The translations under genes were made by a program, and so were the position numbers. Source: CAZTDD01 sp964612675 (GTDB lineage: Bacteria > Hinthialibacterota > Hinthialibacteria > Hinthialibacterales > JAKPRU01). From it: a stretch of 39,550 nucleotides of DNA. Where the stretch lies: positions 1 through 39,550 of the forward strand of contig CAZTDD010000061.1 of the NCBI GenBank assembly GCA_964612675.1, in the 5' to 3' direction. Positions 17,749 through 25,536 of this stretch are shown here, piece after piece. The notes beneath the pieces were generated by a model. That model was not told where the DNA came from. It did no database searches and saw only the letters and a program-made list of their open reading frames with translations. Every line of letters starts with the position of its first letter. The first letter of the stretch is position 1.

Positions 17749-20004
17749 ATGACAACAAAACAAAGACTCACTCAACTCGCATTTCTCGTTCTTTTTGTGA
17801 TTCCTGCATCGGCGGTGGGACAAGCCACTCATCCCAACCTTTACTTCTCGGCCTCCGAAGTCGGCGACATTCGCGCGCACATCCTCTCGGATGAGCGGTT
17901 GCGCACGGCCTGGAACCAATTTCTCGCCTCGATGGCCCCCGACCGAAAACACGAGAACTGGAACGGAGGAGCGTGCGAGCGTCTCGCGTTCTCACACGCA
18001 CTGCTGAATCATCAGGAACCCGCCCGCGCCGCGATTCGCTTGTTGCTCAAAGCCGCCGAGATGCCCTCGTGGCACGACGGGCATCGGAAAGATCGAAGGT
18101 TTCCGTGGCGAAGCGGCCTGAAAACAAGCGCGATGAGCATGTCTGTGGCTACGGCGTACGACTGGACGTATGAGGCAATGACACCGGAAGAACGAAATAT
18201 CGTACGCACCGCGCTGATCGAAAAAGGGATCTTGCCGCTGCTTTCGGATTGGTGTCTGCCTGGAGCCCGAATTCACGCTCTGGACAGCATGGGACACAAC
18301 TGGTGGGCGGTGTGTTTGTCGGGGGCGGGTGTCGGCGCCCTGGCGGTTCTCGACGAGGAGCCGCGTGCACGAGGGTGGGTACGCGACGTAAGCCGTTCGC
18401 TCAGAGAGTGGTTTCGATACGAAGGGAATGCTCTCCTCAATAAAGTCCCCAATTTCGGCCCCGACGGCGGATTCTACGAAAGCCTGAATTACGTCGACTA
18501 CAGCCTGCGCACCTTTCTTCGCTATGCGGAAGCGCTTCAGCACGTTACCGGTGAAGATCTGATGAGCGGCAACGAGGTTATTCAGGGAGCAGGAGACTTT
18601 CTTCTGTATCCGGCATACCAGACAAGCGACGATTTCCTCAGCGTCAATTTCGGCGATTCCTCATCGACATTTGTGCCGAGCAGTCCGGTCCTGTTGAATC
18701 TGGCTCGTCGGACAGAAAACGCCCACCTGTTCTGGTACTGGAACGAAGCATATAACGGCAAGGTAAAGAACATTTTTGATTTCTTGTGGTACCCGCGTAA
18801 CCTGCAGCCGGTTCCCCCGAGCGATCTGCCACACACCCGTCTTTTCGAAGGAATCGACTGGGCGGTACTCCGAGACGGCTGGACACCCAATGGAACTCTC
18901 TTTGCCTTGACCTGCGGTGATTTCTGGAATCACGCACATGCAGATGCCGGTTCGTTCCTTTTGTATTCCCGTGGCAAACCTCTCATCATCGATTCGGGTT
19001 CCTGCTCCTACTCGCAGCCGGAATATGTCCAATACTATTGCCAAAGCGAAGCGCACAATGTGGTTTTATGGAACGATCGCGGCCAGCCTCCCCGCGACTG
19101 TTATCTTGGCAGCAAATTTCGAGGCGAGATCCGCCATTGGCTCTCTACTCCCGAATACACATACTTGTGTGCGGACGCGACGGGACCTTATGCCTCCATT
19201 TTCCTGCGGAATTATCGACATGTCATCGCATACGATGGCTTGTACGCGATTGTGGATGATCTGTTGGCTCATGAACCGGGCCGATTCAGTTGGCTTCTAC
19301 ATTTCGACGGTGAATCGAATGTCAGTTACAACAAAGCGACTATTACAAACGCCCCTGCGGCCGCCGATCTTCAGTTCGCTTTCCCGACAAACATGGAAGT
19401 AGAAGAACGTTCCGGGCTCGAGGAAAAAACCAGGGAAGAGAAAACCTACCTGACATTCAATACCAATGAAGAGGTAAAGGATACAAAATTCCTTTCTCTG
19501 TTGTCGCCGCGCGCAGCCTCAGAGGACCCGCGTCCTCCTTTGAAACGCCTCGAAGGAACAGACTGGATCGGTATGCGTTTCCCGGTCACGAACGGAACGG
19601 CCGATCTCTTGTGTAACCTTCTCGCGGACGGCCGACACATGCATGAGAACAGCGAAAATGTTCTCGACAACTTGACAACAGACGCCTTTCTTCTGTTTGT
19701 CGTTCGCAACGAACGCGGTGAGATCGCCAGCCTGGGTATTCATAACGGCAGCTTCGTGCGCGACACAAACGGTCCTATCTTCGAGTGTTTCAGCAAAAGC
19801 GATGCGATCTTGAAAATGCGGGACGGCCGCGTCGAGGGCAAGGTCCGGTCTCAGGAGAACGCACGTGTTTCGATTCGGTGCGAGCGGCCGGCAACGGTTG
19901 TATTGGACGGCGATCCCGTGACAGATCAGCCGTGGCGTGAGAGTCTCTCGCTTCAAGATATTGAATTGAATTCGGATACGGGGGATATTCAAATCGTTTG
20001 GTGA
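17749..20004 (+). CDS. secreted heparinase II/III-like polysaccharide lyase
   Basis: The protein is 751 aa. A signal peptide covers residues 1-25 (ends ASAVGQA). Residues 30-340 form an alpha-helical toroid with a SMGHNWWAVCLSG segment and the NFGPDGGFYESLNY motif. Residues 355-600 form the beta-sheet Heparinase_II/III domain with NHAHADAGSFLLYSRGKPLI, where the paired His and Asp are typical. The C-terminal part (600-751) is beta-rich. Family members cleave uronic-acid-containing polysaccharides such as heparin/heparan or alginate by beta-elimination; the substrate here cannot be named. It ends 9 bp before a sugar kinase gene, suggesting a joint role in uronate- or pentose-containing glycan use. 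Confidence 0.85.
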   Translation: MTTKQRLTQLAFLVLFVIPASAVGQATHPNLYFSASEVGDIRAHILSDERLRTAWNQFLASMAPDRKHENWNGGACERLAFSHALLNHQEPARAAIRLLLKAAEMPSWHDGHRKDRRFPWRSGLKTSAMSMSVATAYDWTYEAMTPEERNIVRTALIEKGILPLLSDWCLPGARIHALDSMGHNWWAVCLSGAGVGALAVLDEEPRARGWVRDVSRSLREWFRYEGNALLNKVPNFGPDGGFYESLNYVDYSLRTFLRYAEALQHVTGEDLMSGNEVIQGAGDFLLYPAYQTSDDFLSVNFGDSSSTFVPSSPVLLNLARRTENAHLFWYWNEAYNGKVKNIFDFLWYPRNLQPVPPSDLPHTRLFEGIDWAVLRDGWTPNGTLFALTCGDFWNHAHADAGSFLLYSRGKPLIIDSGSCSYSQPEYVQYYCQSEAHNVVLWNDRGQPPRDCYLGSKFRGEIRHWLSTPEYTYLCADATGPYASIFLRNYRHVIAYDGLYAIVDDLLAHEPGRFSWLLHFDGESNVSYNKATITNAPAAADLQFAFPTNMEVEERSGLEEKTREEKTYLTFNTNEEVKDTKFLSLLSPRAASEDPRPPLKRLEGTDWIGMRFPVTNGTADLLCNLLADGRHMHENSENVLDNLTTDAFLLFVVRNERGEIASLGIHNGSFVRDTNGPIFECFSKSDAILKMRDGRVEGKVRSQENARVSIRCERPATVVLDGDPVTDQPWRESLSLQDIELNSDTGDIQIVW

Positions 20005-20013
20005 CGATAAACC

Positions 20014-21417
20014 ATGGGCGATACAGCGAAGCAAGATTTGCAGCGGTTCGTGAAGACGGCCCCGAAAGCGTTTGGAGACATCCTGGAGTCGGGGAGACGA
20101 ACCGTCGTGGCTCGCGCGCCCGGGCGATTAGACGTTATGGGGGGAATCGCCGACTACTGCGGCTCCCTCGTTCTCGAAATGCCTCTACGTGAAGCGACCC
20201 TTGTCGCCGTTCAAAAACGAAGGGACCGGAAGTTCGTCGTTCGAAGCATTGAAGCGGAACGGGAAGGGTTCGTTCGCGATGTCAGTACCTTCTCACTCGA
20301 TGACTTTGCAGAAGACTCCCGCCTTCGGAGCTATCGTCAAATCCGTGAGACGCTAACAGGAACCGCGGACCAGGCATGGGCCGCTTACGTACTCGGTGTA
20401 TTCTTCGTGCTCCAGAAAGAGGGGATCGTAGAGCCTTTTCGTACCGGCGCGACCCTTTGTATCAAGAGCACCGTTCCTTTTGGGGCGGGTATCGCTTCGT
20501 CGGCGGCCTTGGAGGTGGCGACTCTGCAGGCGGTTCTCGCCGCTTACAAGGTGCGTTTGGACGGCCTCGAGGCGGCGCGCCTCGCTCAGATGGTCGAGAA
20601 TCGCGTCGTCGGAGCGCCGTGCGGGATTATGGATCAAGTAACGTCACTCTTGGGCCGCGAACGGTCCCTCCTGGCCTTGCGGTGTCAACCTCACACAATG
20701 GAAGGCACCATTTCGATCCCGAAAGGATATCGTTTTGTGGGGATCGATTCCCGGGTGAAACACGCTGTCGGGGGTTCGCGTTACACGGACACACGGGTGG
20801 GCGCTTTTATGGGCCACAAGATCATCCTCTCGCATCTGAACGCCAAACAAAGCGATCCGTACGACGGCTACCTTGCCCGAATTACTCCGCGCGAGTTTGC
20901 GAAACGCTTCCGGAAGATCCTGCCCTCACGGATGAAAGGCGCCGAGTTTCTCGAACGTTATGGGAAAACCCGCGATCCTGTTACAACCGTCGCCCCGGAC
21001 AAAACCTACGCGGTTGCGAGCCGCGTAGAGCACCCAATCTACGAGAACCATCGTGTGGAACAGTTCGGACATATTCTCGAACACAGCGCGGGTCCTCAAA
21101 ACGATATGGTCGTGTTGGGAAAACTGATGTACGGCTCACATTGGAGCTACGGGAACCGGTGCGCAATGGGTAGCCCGGAGACGGATCTGCTTGTCAATTT
21201 CGTTCGCGAGGCGGGACCGCGAAAGGGGCTCTTTGGGGCGAAAATCACCGGAGGCGGTTCGGGGGGAACCGTGGCTGTTCTCGCTGCGGATGGAACGGAC
21301 GATCTTCTTGCTGAGATCATGGAGCGCTACCATGACCGGACCGACTCGGAGCCCCGTGTCTTCACGAAAAGTTCACCGGGCGCTGAAGCCGTGGGTACAA
21401 TTGAATTTAAGCCCTGA
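20014..21417 (+). CDS. GHMP sugar kinase, similar to L-arabinokinase/galactokinase
   Basis: The protein is 467 aa and cytoplasmic. The N-terminal substrate motif APGRLDVMGGIADYCGSLVL closely resembles the kinase half of plant L-arabinokinase rather than classical galactokinase, which has GRVNLIGEHTDY. The ATP-binding GHMP motif PFGAGIASSAALE is at about 151-163, with GIMDQVTSLLG at about 207 and the C-terminal glycine-rich motif KITGGGSGGTVAVL. It should phosphorylate the anomeric hydroxyl of a monosaccharide, with arabinose, galactose or a uronic acid as candidates. It is tightly packed between the lyase gene and the membrane-protein gene, whose ATG directly follows this stop codon. Confidence 0.88.
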   Translation: MGDTAKQDLQRFVKTAPKAFGDILESGRRTVVARAPGRLDVMGGIADYCGSLVLEMPLREATLVAVQKRRDRKFVVRSIEAEREGFVRDVSTFSLDDFAEDSRLRSYRQIRETLTGTADQAWAAYVLGVFFVLQKEGIVEPFRTGATLCIKSTVPFGAGIASSAALEVATLQAVLAAYKVRLDGLEAARLAQMVENRVVGAPCGIMDQVTSLLGRERSLLALRCQPHTMEGTISIPKGYRFVGIDSRVKHAVGGSRYTDTRVGAFMGHKIILSHLNAKQSDPYDGYLARITPREFAKRFRKILPSRMKGAEFLERYGKTRDPVTTVAPDKTYAVASRVEHPIYENHRVEQFGHILEHSAGPQNDMVVLGKLMYGSHWSYGNRCAMGSPETDLLVNFVREAGPRKGLFGAKITGGGSGGTVAVLAADGTDDLLAEIMERYHDRTDSEPRVFTKSSPGAEAVGTIEFKP

Positions 21418-23394
21418 ATGAAACGTTCATGCCGGGCCTCTCGGACGCCACACCCGATGGATCAGCCAAACGGACATCAGGAACCGGGTAGCATTTCCAC
21501 AAAACAACGCGCCGCCATTGGTTTCTTTATCCTTGCCTTTTTGCCGCTTCTTTTATCCGGTACAGCCACAACAATCTCGGAAGATGCCGCCATTTTTCTG
21601 TTGGTCGTGATCGGTATCGTTGGATGGCGGAAGAAATGGAGTGTCCCACCGACTGTTCGTTTCCTGCTTGAAAGTCTGACGCTTGGATTTCTGTTCACCA
21701 TTGTCTGGCGTCATCAACTGGCGCTCCTTCCGACATGGGGTCGGTTAGCCTATTGGCCGGTCCTTGCGCTCGGCCTGGCGGTATGGTGTGCGGGAGGATC
21801 GAAGAAACGCGCTGAGGGACCGTTGGGTTTATTGCCGCTTGCCTTGCTCATTACAATCGCCGGACTCACCCTTTCACAGGTCATACTTCCAGCGACATTG
21901 CCGGCGCTGCCCCACTGGTACGAGCAAGACACCGCCGATTTCGACACCCACGAGGAACTTCCCACGGAGCCGATTGCGGTTCCTTTGCATTGGTACCGGT
22001 CAGGTCTCTTGATGGCGCACGGGCTTATCATTGTCGGATTGGCGGCGCTTATTCTGGTTCTGCGTTCACCCCAATATCGAGAGAAACGGGTCTCGTACCT
22101 ATTGATTCCGCTGCTTTTCGGGATGGTTGCAGGAGCGCGGGGACTATACCGCGACGCTTCAGCGTCGGCGGCTTGGTGGCAAGCCGGTCAAACGGAACGT
22201 TCGGTACGCGATTGGATTGGTCCCGACAACAAGACCGCACGAAAAACGCGCCAGCAGTACGCTCATGTACTCCAAATAGTCGAACAAGAAGGCGGCTATC
22301 TGGTCGATAAATGCGGTCTGGATTTTCTCTTACGATACCGCATAGCGGAAACCGCGCAACGAATGCATCAGCCGGATAGGGTCCTCCGGGCCTTGCCTCC
22401 GGCGCAGTGGGACAAGCCTTCCGCGTCCAGACGAATCGCCGACCTATGGACCGTGGAAGACCTGAATCGTCTTCGCCGGAAAGCGCAAGATCCACGCTAT
22501 AAACTGGCTCTACGCTCCCACAGACAAAACCCGTGGGAATCCGCCGGCGGTGCATTTTCGGCGATGGAGGTTCTGTGGTCTGCTCCTGCGGTACTCGAGT
22601 TTCACGTTGATATTTATGTCGATCACGAAATGACATCCGACGGATCAACGACGTGGTTACTGGATCGGTGGGGACGCGTCTTCCGATTGGAGCCGACCGG
22701 TTTGGTTCCGGTCTGGGAATCGGCACGGGGCGAGGGTCGAACAGACGCTGTGGACCTGGAGATTTGGGACGGCACGGTCGTTGTGGCTTATCGAAACGGT
22801 GAAATCCGCGTTTCCGGAGAGATCTCCGACTGGGTTCCGGGTTCCTGGCGAATGTCGCTGCGGCCGGGCTACCAGTTGGTGGATATCGAACGATCTCCTG
22901 TGAGCGACAGCGTTGTTGCTGTGAGTTCATATGGAACATTCTCGGTCATCGGCGATCTCCCGGAATCCTTCCCGATTCCAGAAGAGCCTCTTTTCTATTG
23001 GGATGCGGCGGTCGACTTTGAATTCTCTTCGGACGGGCTCGGCTGGTACGTCCTGGATACCTACGGCGTTATCCATGCGGCGAGCGGGGGTGGGAGGCTG
23101 CCGATGGCGAGTGACGTCCCGGACAGCCCTTATTGGACGCTGCGGGCGCCATATGCGCCGGAATTCACTTTCGAGCGGGACGCAGTGGATATTGAATTGG
23201 ATGCGCTCGGGCGCGGTGTCTGTTTGCTCAATGGCCGAGGAGAAGTGTGGACGATCTCCGAGCGGCCCTTTCGAGAGGTCTATCGTCCATTCCCGAACGA
23301 ACAAACCTTCGGATTGGGAGTATCGCTTGCCGCCAGGCAAGACGGGGCAGCGGTGGTTCTTCATGCACCGGGCGATCTTGTTGTTGTTCCATGA
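21418..23394 (+). CDS. membrane protein with C-terminal propeller-like repeats
   Basis: The protein is 658 aa and its ATG abuts the preceding stop codon; Met14 (21457) is an alternative start. Hydrophobic segments at about 32-52, 56-70, 85-100, 108-124, 138-158, 195-217 and 225-240 suggest six or seven membrane helices. A soluble helical linker of about 250-390 follows. Residues 395-658 hold at least four related units: AVDLEIWDGTVVVAYRNGEI, LVDIERSPVSDSVVAVSSYG, AVDFEFSSDGLGWYVLDTYG and AVDIELDALGRGVCLLNGRG. Each has an acidic pair and a YVLDxxG-like strand, which looks like a beta-propeller or related repeat. No enzyme motif was found. The role is unknown; operon position links it to the lyase and kinase. 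Confidence 0.82.
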   Translation: MKRSCRASRTPHPMDQPNGHQEPGSISTKQRAAIGFFILAFLPLLLSGTATTISEDAAIFLLVVIGIVGWRKKWSVPPTVRFLLESLTLGFLFTIVWRHQLALLPTWGRLAYWPVLALGLAVWCAGGSKKRAEGPLGLLPLALLITIAGLTLSQVILPATLPALPHWYEQDTADFDTHEELPTEPIAVPLHWYRSGLLMAHGLIIVGLAALILVLRSPQYREKRVSYLLIPLLFGMVAGARGLYRDASASAAWWQAGQTERSVRDWIGPDNKTARKTRQQYAHVLQIVEQEGGYLVDKCGLDFLLRYRIAETAQRMHQPDRVLRALPPAQWDKPSASRRIADLWTVEDLNRLRRKAQDPRYKLALRSHRQNPWESAGGAFSAMEVLWSAPAVLEFHVDIYVDHEMTSDGSTTWLLDRWGRVFRLEPTGLVPVWESARGEGRTDAVDLEIWDGTVVVAYRNGEIRVSGEISDWVPGSWRMSLRPGYQLVDIERSPVSDSVVAVSSYGTFSVIGDLPESFPIPEEPLFYWDAAVDFEFSSDGLGWYVLDTYGVIHAASGGGRLPMASDVPDSPYWTLRAPYAPEFTFERDAVDIELDALGRGVCLLNGRGEVWTISERPFREVYRPFPNEQTFGLGVSLAARQDGAAVVLHAPGDLVVVP

Positions 23395-23429
23395 AAACGG
23401 CCCGCCGGAGGCCTGTCTCCGGCGAGCCG
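23394..23429 (-). terminator. rho-independent terminator of the infC-rpmI-rplT operon
   Basis: Read on the minus strand, a 13-bp stem (complement of 23417-23429 with 23398-23410, one G-U pair) with a 6-base loop is followed by TTTTC. It lies 22 bp after the rplT stop codon and abuts the stop of the convergent membrane-protein gene. The T-run exists only in the minus direction. Confidence 0.8.
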
Positions 23430-23451
23430 AGAAGAGGAAAGCTGGTTTGGA

Positions 23452-23802
23452 TCACGCGGGGGAGACCTGCTCCACAAGTTTGCGGAACCCATCCGGATCG
23501 TGGATAGCGAGCTCCGAAAGCATCTTTCGGTTGATCTCGATACCGTGCTTTTTCAGATTCCCCACCAGCTGGCTGTAGGACGTGCCGTTCTCTTTCGCAG
23601 CAGCAGCGACTCGAACGATCCAAAGCCGGCGGAAGTCCCGTTTCTTTCGGCGCCGGTCTCGGTACGCATACAGATTCGCCTTCTGTCGGCCGTCGCGTGC
23701 GGACCGGAGGAGATTCCGCCGTCCGGCTCGCTGCCCCTTGGCTTCCTTAATCAGTTTCTTTCGCCGCCGTCTGGAGGCGACTCGGTTCATCGATCGTGCC
23801 AT
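23452..23802 (-). CDS. rplT: 50S ribosomal protein L20
   Basis: The protein is 116 aa, the standard length. The basic N-terminal extension RVASRRRRKKLIKEAKGQ threads into 23S rRNA, and the YAYRDRRRKKRDFRRLWI segment and C-terminal globular domain are complete. L20 is needed for early 50S assembly and, in several bacteria, represses its own operon by binding the leader mRNA. It is the last gene of infC-rpmI-rplT, 16 bp after rpmI. Confidence 0.98.
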   Translation of the reverse strand: MARSMNRVASRRRRKKLIKEAKGQRAGRRNLLRSARDGRQKANLYAYRDRRRKKRDFRRLWIVRVAAAAKENGTSYSQLVGNLKKHGIEINRKMLSELAIHDPDGFRKLVEQVSPA

Positions 23803-23818
23803 TTTACCGCTCCAATTC

Positions 23819-24022
23819 TCAAGTACAGATCATTCGTTTCACACGACGCTCGTCGCTCTTACTGACCATAGTCTGCTGGCGCAGGCGCTGTTTCTGCTTT
23901 GGCGATTTGGAAGTCCGAAGATGGTTGAGGTACGCTCGTTCCCTCTTGATCTTTCCATTCTTCGTGAGCCGAAACCGTTTGGCTGCACCTCGTTTTGTCT
24001 TCATCTTGGTTTTTCCAGGCAA
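23819..24022 (-). CDS. rpmI: 50S ribosomal protein L35 (TTG start)
   Basis: The protein is 67 aa. It shows the typical MKTKRGAAKRFRLTKNGKIK core and the HLRTSKSPKQKQRLRQ region. A TTG at 24022 is chosen as start because AAGGAG lies 8 bases upstream of it; the internal ATG at 24004 would be 26 bases from that site. This adds six residues (MPGKTK) to the core. The gene sits between infC and rplT in the conserved order. A hairpin lies in the 84-bp gap from infC. Confidence 0.95.
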   Translation of the reverse strand: MPGKTKMKTKRGAAKRFRLTKNGKIKRERAYLNHLRTSKSPKQKQRLRQQTMVSKSDERRVKRMICT

Positions 24023-24062
24023 CTTCTTTTCTCCTTCCCCCGTCCCAAGCAGACATAGATAT

Positions 24063-24100
24063 AGACGCCCTCTACATGACGCAATGAAGATTGGGCGTCT
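24063..24100 (-). promoter_or_regulatory. hairpin between infC and rpmI
   Basis: AGACGCCC (24063-24070) and GGGCGTCT (24093-24100) form a perfect 8-bp stem with a 22-base loop upstream of the rpmI ribosome-binding site. It has no T-run, so it is not a terminator. Known L20 autoregulation acts in rpmI leaders, so an L20-binding role is possible but unproven. Confidence 0.4.
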
Positions 24101-24106
24101 TGGTGC

Positions 24107-24763
24107 TCAGGACGCGGCTTCCTGTTGCGGGGTTTCCTGAGAGGATTCCCCTTCACCGGTGTCTTCCTCTTCTGCTTGTCGGGCCTCTTCTTCGCGTTGC
24201 TTTTTGCGGCGCGTCGCTTCCGGCACCGGGGCCATGACCATATTCATCACACGGCCTTCCTGCCGGGGATTCATTTCAACTTGCCCGACATCGGCCAAAT
24301 CTTCGACGGCCCGATCCAAAACCGCCCGGCCGAGATCGCGGTGCGCCATCTCGCGCCCGCGGAACTGAACAACGAATTTCACTTTGTCCCCGTGATCCAA
24401 AAACCGGCGCGCATTGCGTATCTTTGTCTCGTAATCGTGTGGATCGATTCGAGGCCGGAATTTCACCTCTTTAACACTGATCTGTTTCTGTCTTTTCCTG
24501 GCCTCTTTCTGTTTTTTCGCCTGCTCGTACTTGAATTGGCCGTAGTCCATAATCCGGACTACCGGAGGCACAGACTTTGCCCCGACTTCCACAAGATCCA
24601 GGCCCGCCTCTTCGCTCATGGCGAGTGCCTTTTGAACGGGAACTACTCCAATATGTTCGCCCTCTTTCCCGATCAGGCGAACCTCCCGCGCTCGAATCCA
24701 CTGATTCACTCGGGTGGTGTCTCGGTCGCGGCGGCGAAAATCAGATCGTCCTCTTCCCCTGAT
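24107..24763 (-). CDS. infC: translation initiation factor IF-3 with AUC start codon
   Basis: The protein is 218 aa if read from ATC at 24763. The IF3 N-terminal domain (RVNQWIRAREVRLIG, then VPPVVRIMDYGQFKYEQAKK), the linker helix and the C-domain (VKEVKFRPRIDPHDYETK, KFVVQFRGREMAHRDLG) are complete, with an acidic tail. A GTG at 24709 would give 200 aa but has no ribosome-binding site. The ATC at 24761-24763 is in frame and has AGGGGG exactly 8 bases upstream. It adds a basic N-terminal stretch RGRGRSDFRRRDRDTTR, as seen in other IF3 proteins. Rare AUU/AUC starts are a hallmark of infC and underlie its autoregulation, because IF3 rejects non-canonical starts. This is the first gene of the infC-rpmI-rplT operon. 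Confidence 0.93.
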   Translation of the reverse strand: MRGRGRSDFRRRDRDTTRVNQWIRAREVRLIGKEGEHIGVVPVQKALAMSEEAGLDLVEVGAKSVPPVVRIMDYGQFKYEQAKKQKEARKRQKQISVKEVKFRPRIDPHDYETKIRNARRFLDHGDKVKFVVQFRGREMAHRDLGRAVLDRAVEDLADVGQVEMNPRQEGRVMNMVMAPVPEATRRKKQREEEARQAEEEDTGEGESSQETPQQEAAS

Positions 24764-24867
24764 AGTGGTGTCCCCCTAAGCTCCTTTATGGTCTTTGACG
24801 GTTCGAGACTACTCGCATCGATTCAGACGTCCATTCCCGATACAGAGATAGCAACCGCCTTCCTATT

Positions 24868-24896
24868 ATTCTATACCCAGAACACTGCGGTGGCAA
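24868..24896 (-). promoter_or_regulatory. sigma-70 promoter of the infC operon, TTGCCA-N17-TAGAAT
   Basis: On the minus strand TTGCCA (complement of 24891-24896) is followed after 17 bp by TAGAAT (complement of 24868-24873). It gives a leader of roughly 100 nt before the ATC start of infC. Confidence 0.65.
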
Positions 24897-25160
24897 TTCT
24901 ACTGCCAAGTTTGTCCTCGGTGCCCGAGTGGCATACACACTCCAAGGACTCCCATGCAGCGGATTCCGTTAGTCCGCCCAGGTCTGCAAATCGTCGTTAT
25001 TTATGGGAACCGCTCAAGCAGGCTTCGAATAGCGATAGACGAATACACCTCCCATCGCAGCTCCGGCACCTGCCAACCGATGGGTCCCACTGGATGACCC
25101 TGGATGGTGTTGAATCCCTTATAAAAGAGAGGTGTGCCACGGTGTGCCACATGAAAACGG
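24897..25160. other. intergenic remnant between infC promoter and recombinase stump
   Basis: No convincing gene was found. Just past the recombinase stop codon is a perfect tandem duplication of GGTGTGCCAC (25131-25150). Such repeats next to an integrase end can be attachment-site or recombination remnants, but no second copy was identified to define an att site. A short minus-strand frame here shows no recognisable family. Confidence 0.35.
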
Positions 25161-25328
25161 CTATTCTGGGTCATTGTTCGGACTTGTTGAGCCTTCATCT
25201 ACGCTAGCGCCAAAGAGAAATGCTACCACGTTCGCGCCACGATGGAAGGCTGACTCCTGAACATCCACATAGTAGTTTAAGGTCGTTTGGACGTCCGAAT
25301 GCCCCAACTGACGCTGGAGAACCTTCAC
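25161..25328 (-). pseudogene. C-terminal stump of a tyrosine recombinase/phage integrase
   Basis: Reading the minus strand from 25328 gives about 55 codons beginning VLQRQLGHSDVQTTLNYYVD and ending at TAG (25161-25163). LGHSxVQTTxxYY is the last catalytic block of tyrosine recombinases, with the conserved His and the nucleophile Tyr. The rest of the enzyme, including the catalytic Arg region, is absent: the frame stops at the palindromic element that begins at 25329. It has no start codon or ribosome-binding site and is a relic. It marks an old integrative element or a chromosomal recombinase cut by rearrangement. Confidence 0.8.
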
Positions 25329-25516
25329 CCTAAATTCGGCAGTTGAAGGTGTGGTTGCGAGGGTAAGCCGCTGATTTTTTGATAGTAGCGTTCATTCTCA
25401 GCTTTCACCGAAATGGTGATCGGTTCTTGATCTTGTCGAAAGGCCGATCACCAACGCCGGCGCGGCCCTTCGACGGGCTCAGGAACCGCGCTTCCCATTC
25501 AACTGCCGAATTTAGG
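25329..25516. mobile_element. 188-bp palindromic MITE-like element with 19-bp terminal inverted repeats
   Basis: CCTAAATTCGGCAGTTGAA (25329-25347) is exactly complementary to 25498-25516. The interior holds further inverted segments: TCACC/GGTGA near 25405-25420, and the region around 25421-25444, which is imperfectly complementary to that around 25466-25489 (the CCTTCGACGGGCTCAGGAACC type, common in REP-like repeats). No protein is encoded and no flanking target duplication was found. Both neighbouring coding sequences are broken at its edges. Confidence 0.75.
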
Positions 25517-25536
25517 TTGATGGCACGGCCACAGAT

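Noticed and set aside
24125..25207. 360-codon plus-strand frame over infC and its leader
   Set aside because: It is antisense to infC, a universally conserved gene, and runs through the infC promoter and the integrase remnant. No family is visible.
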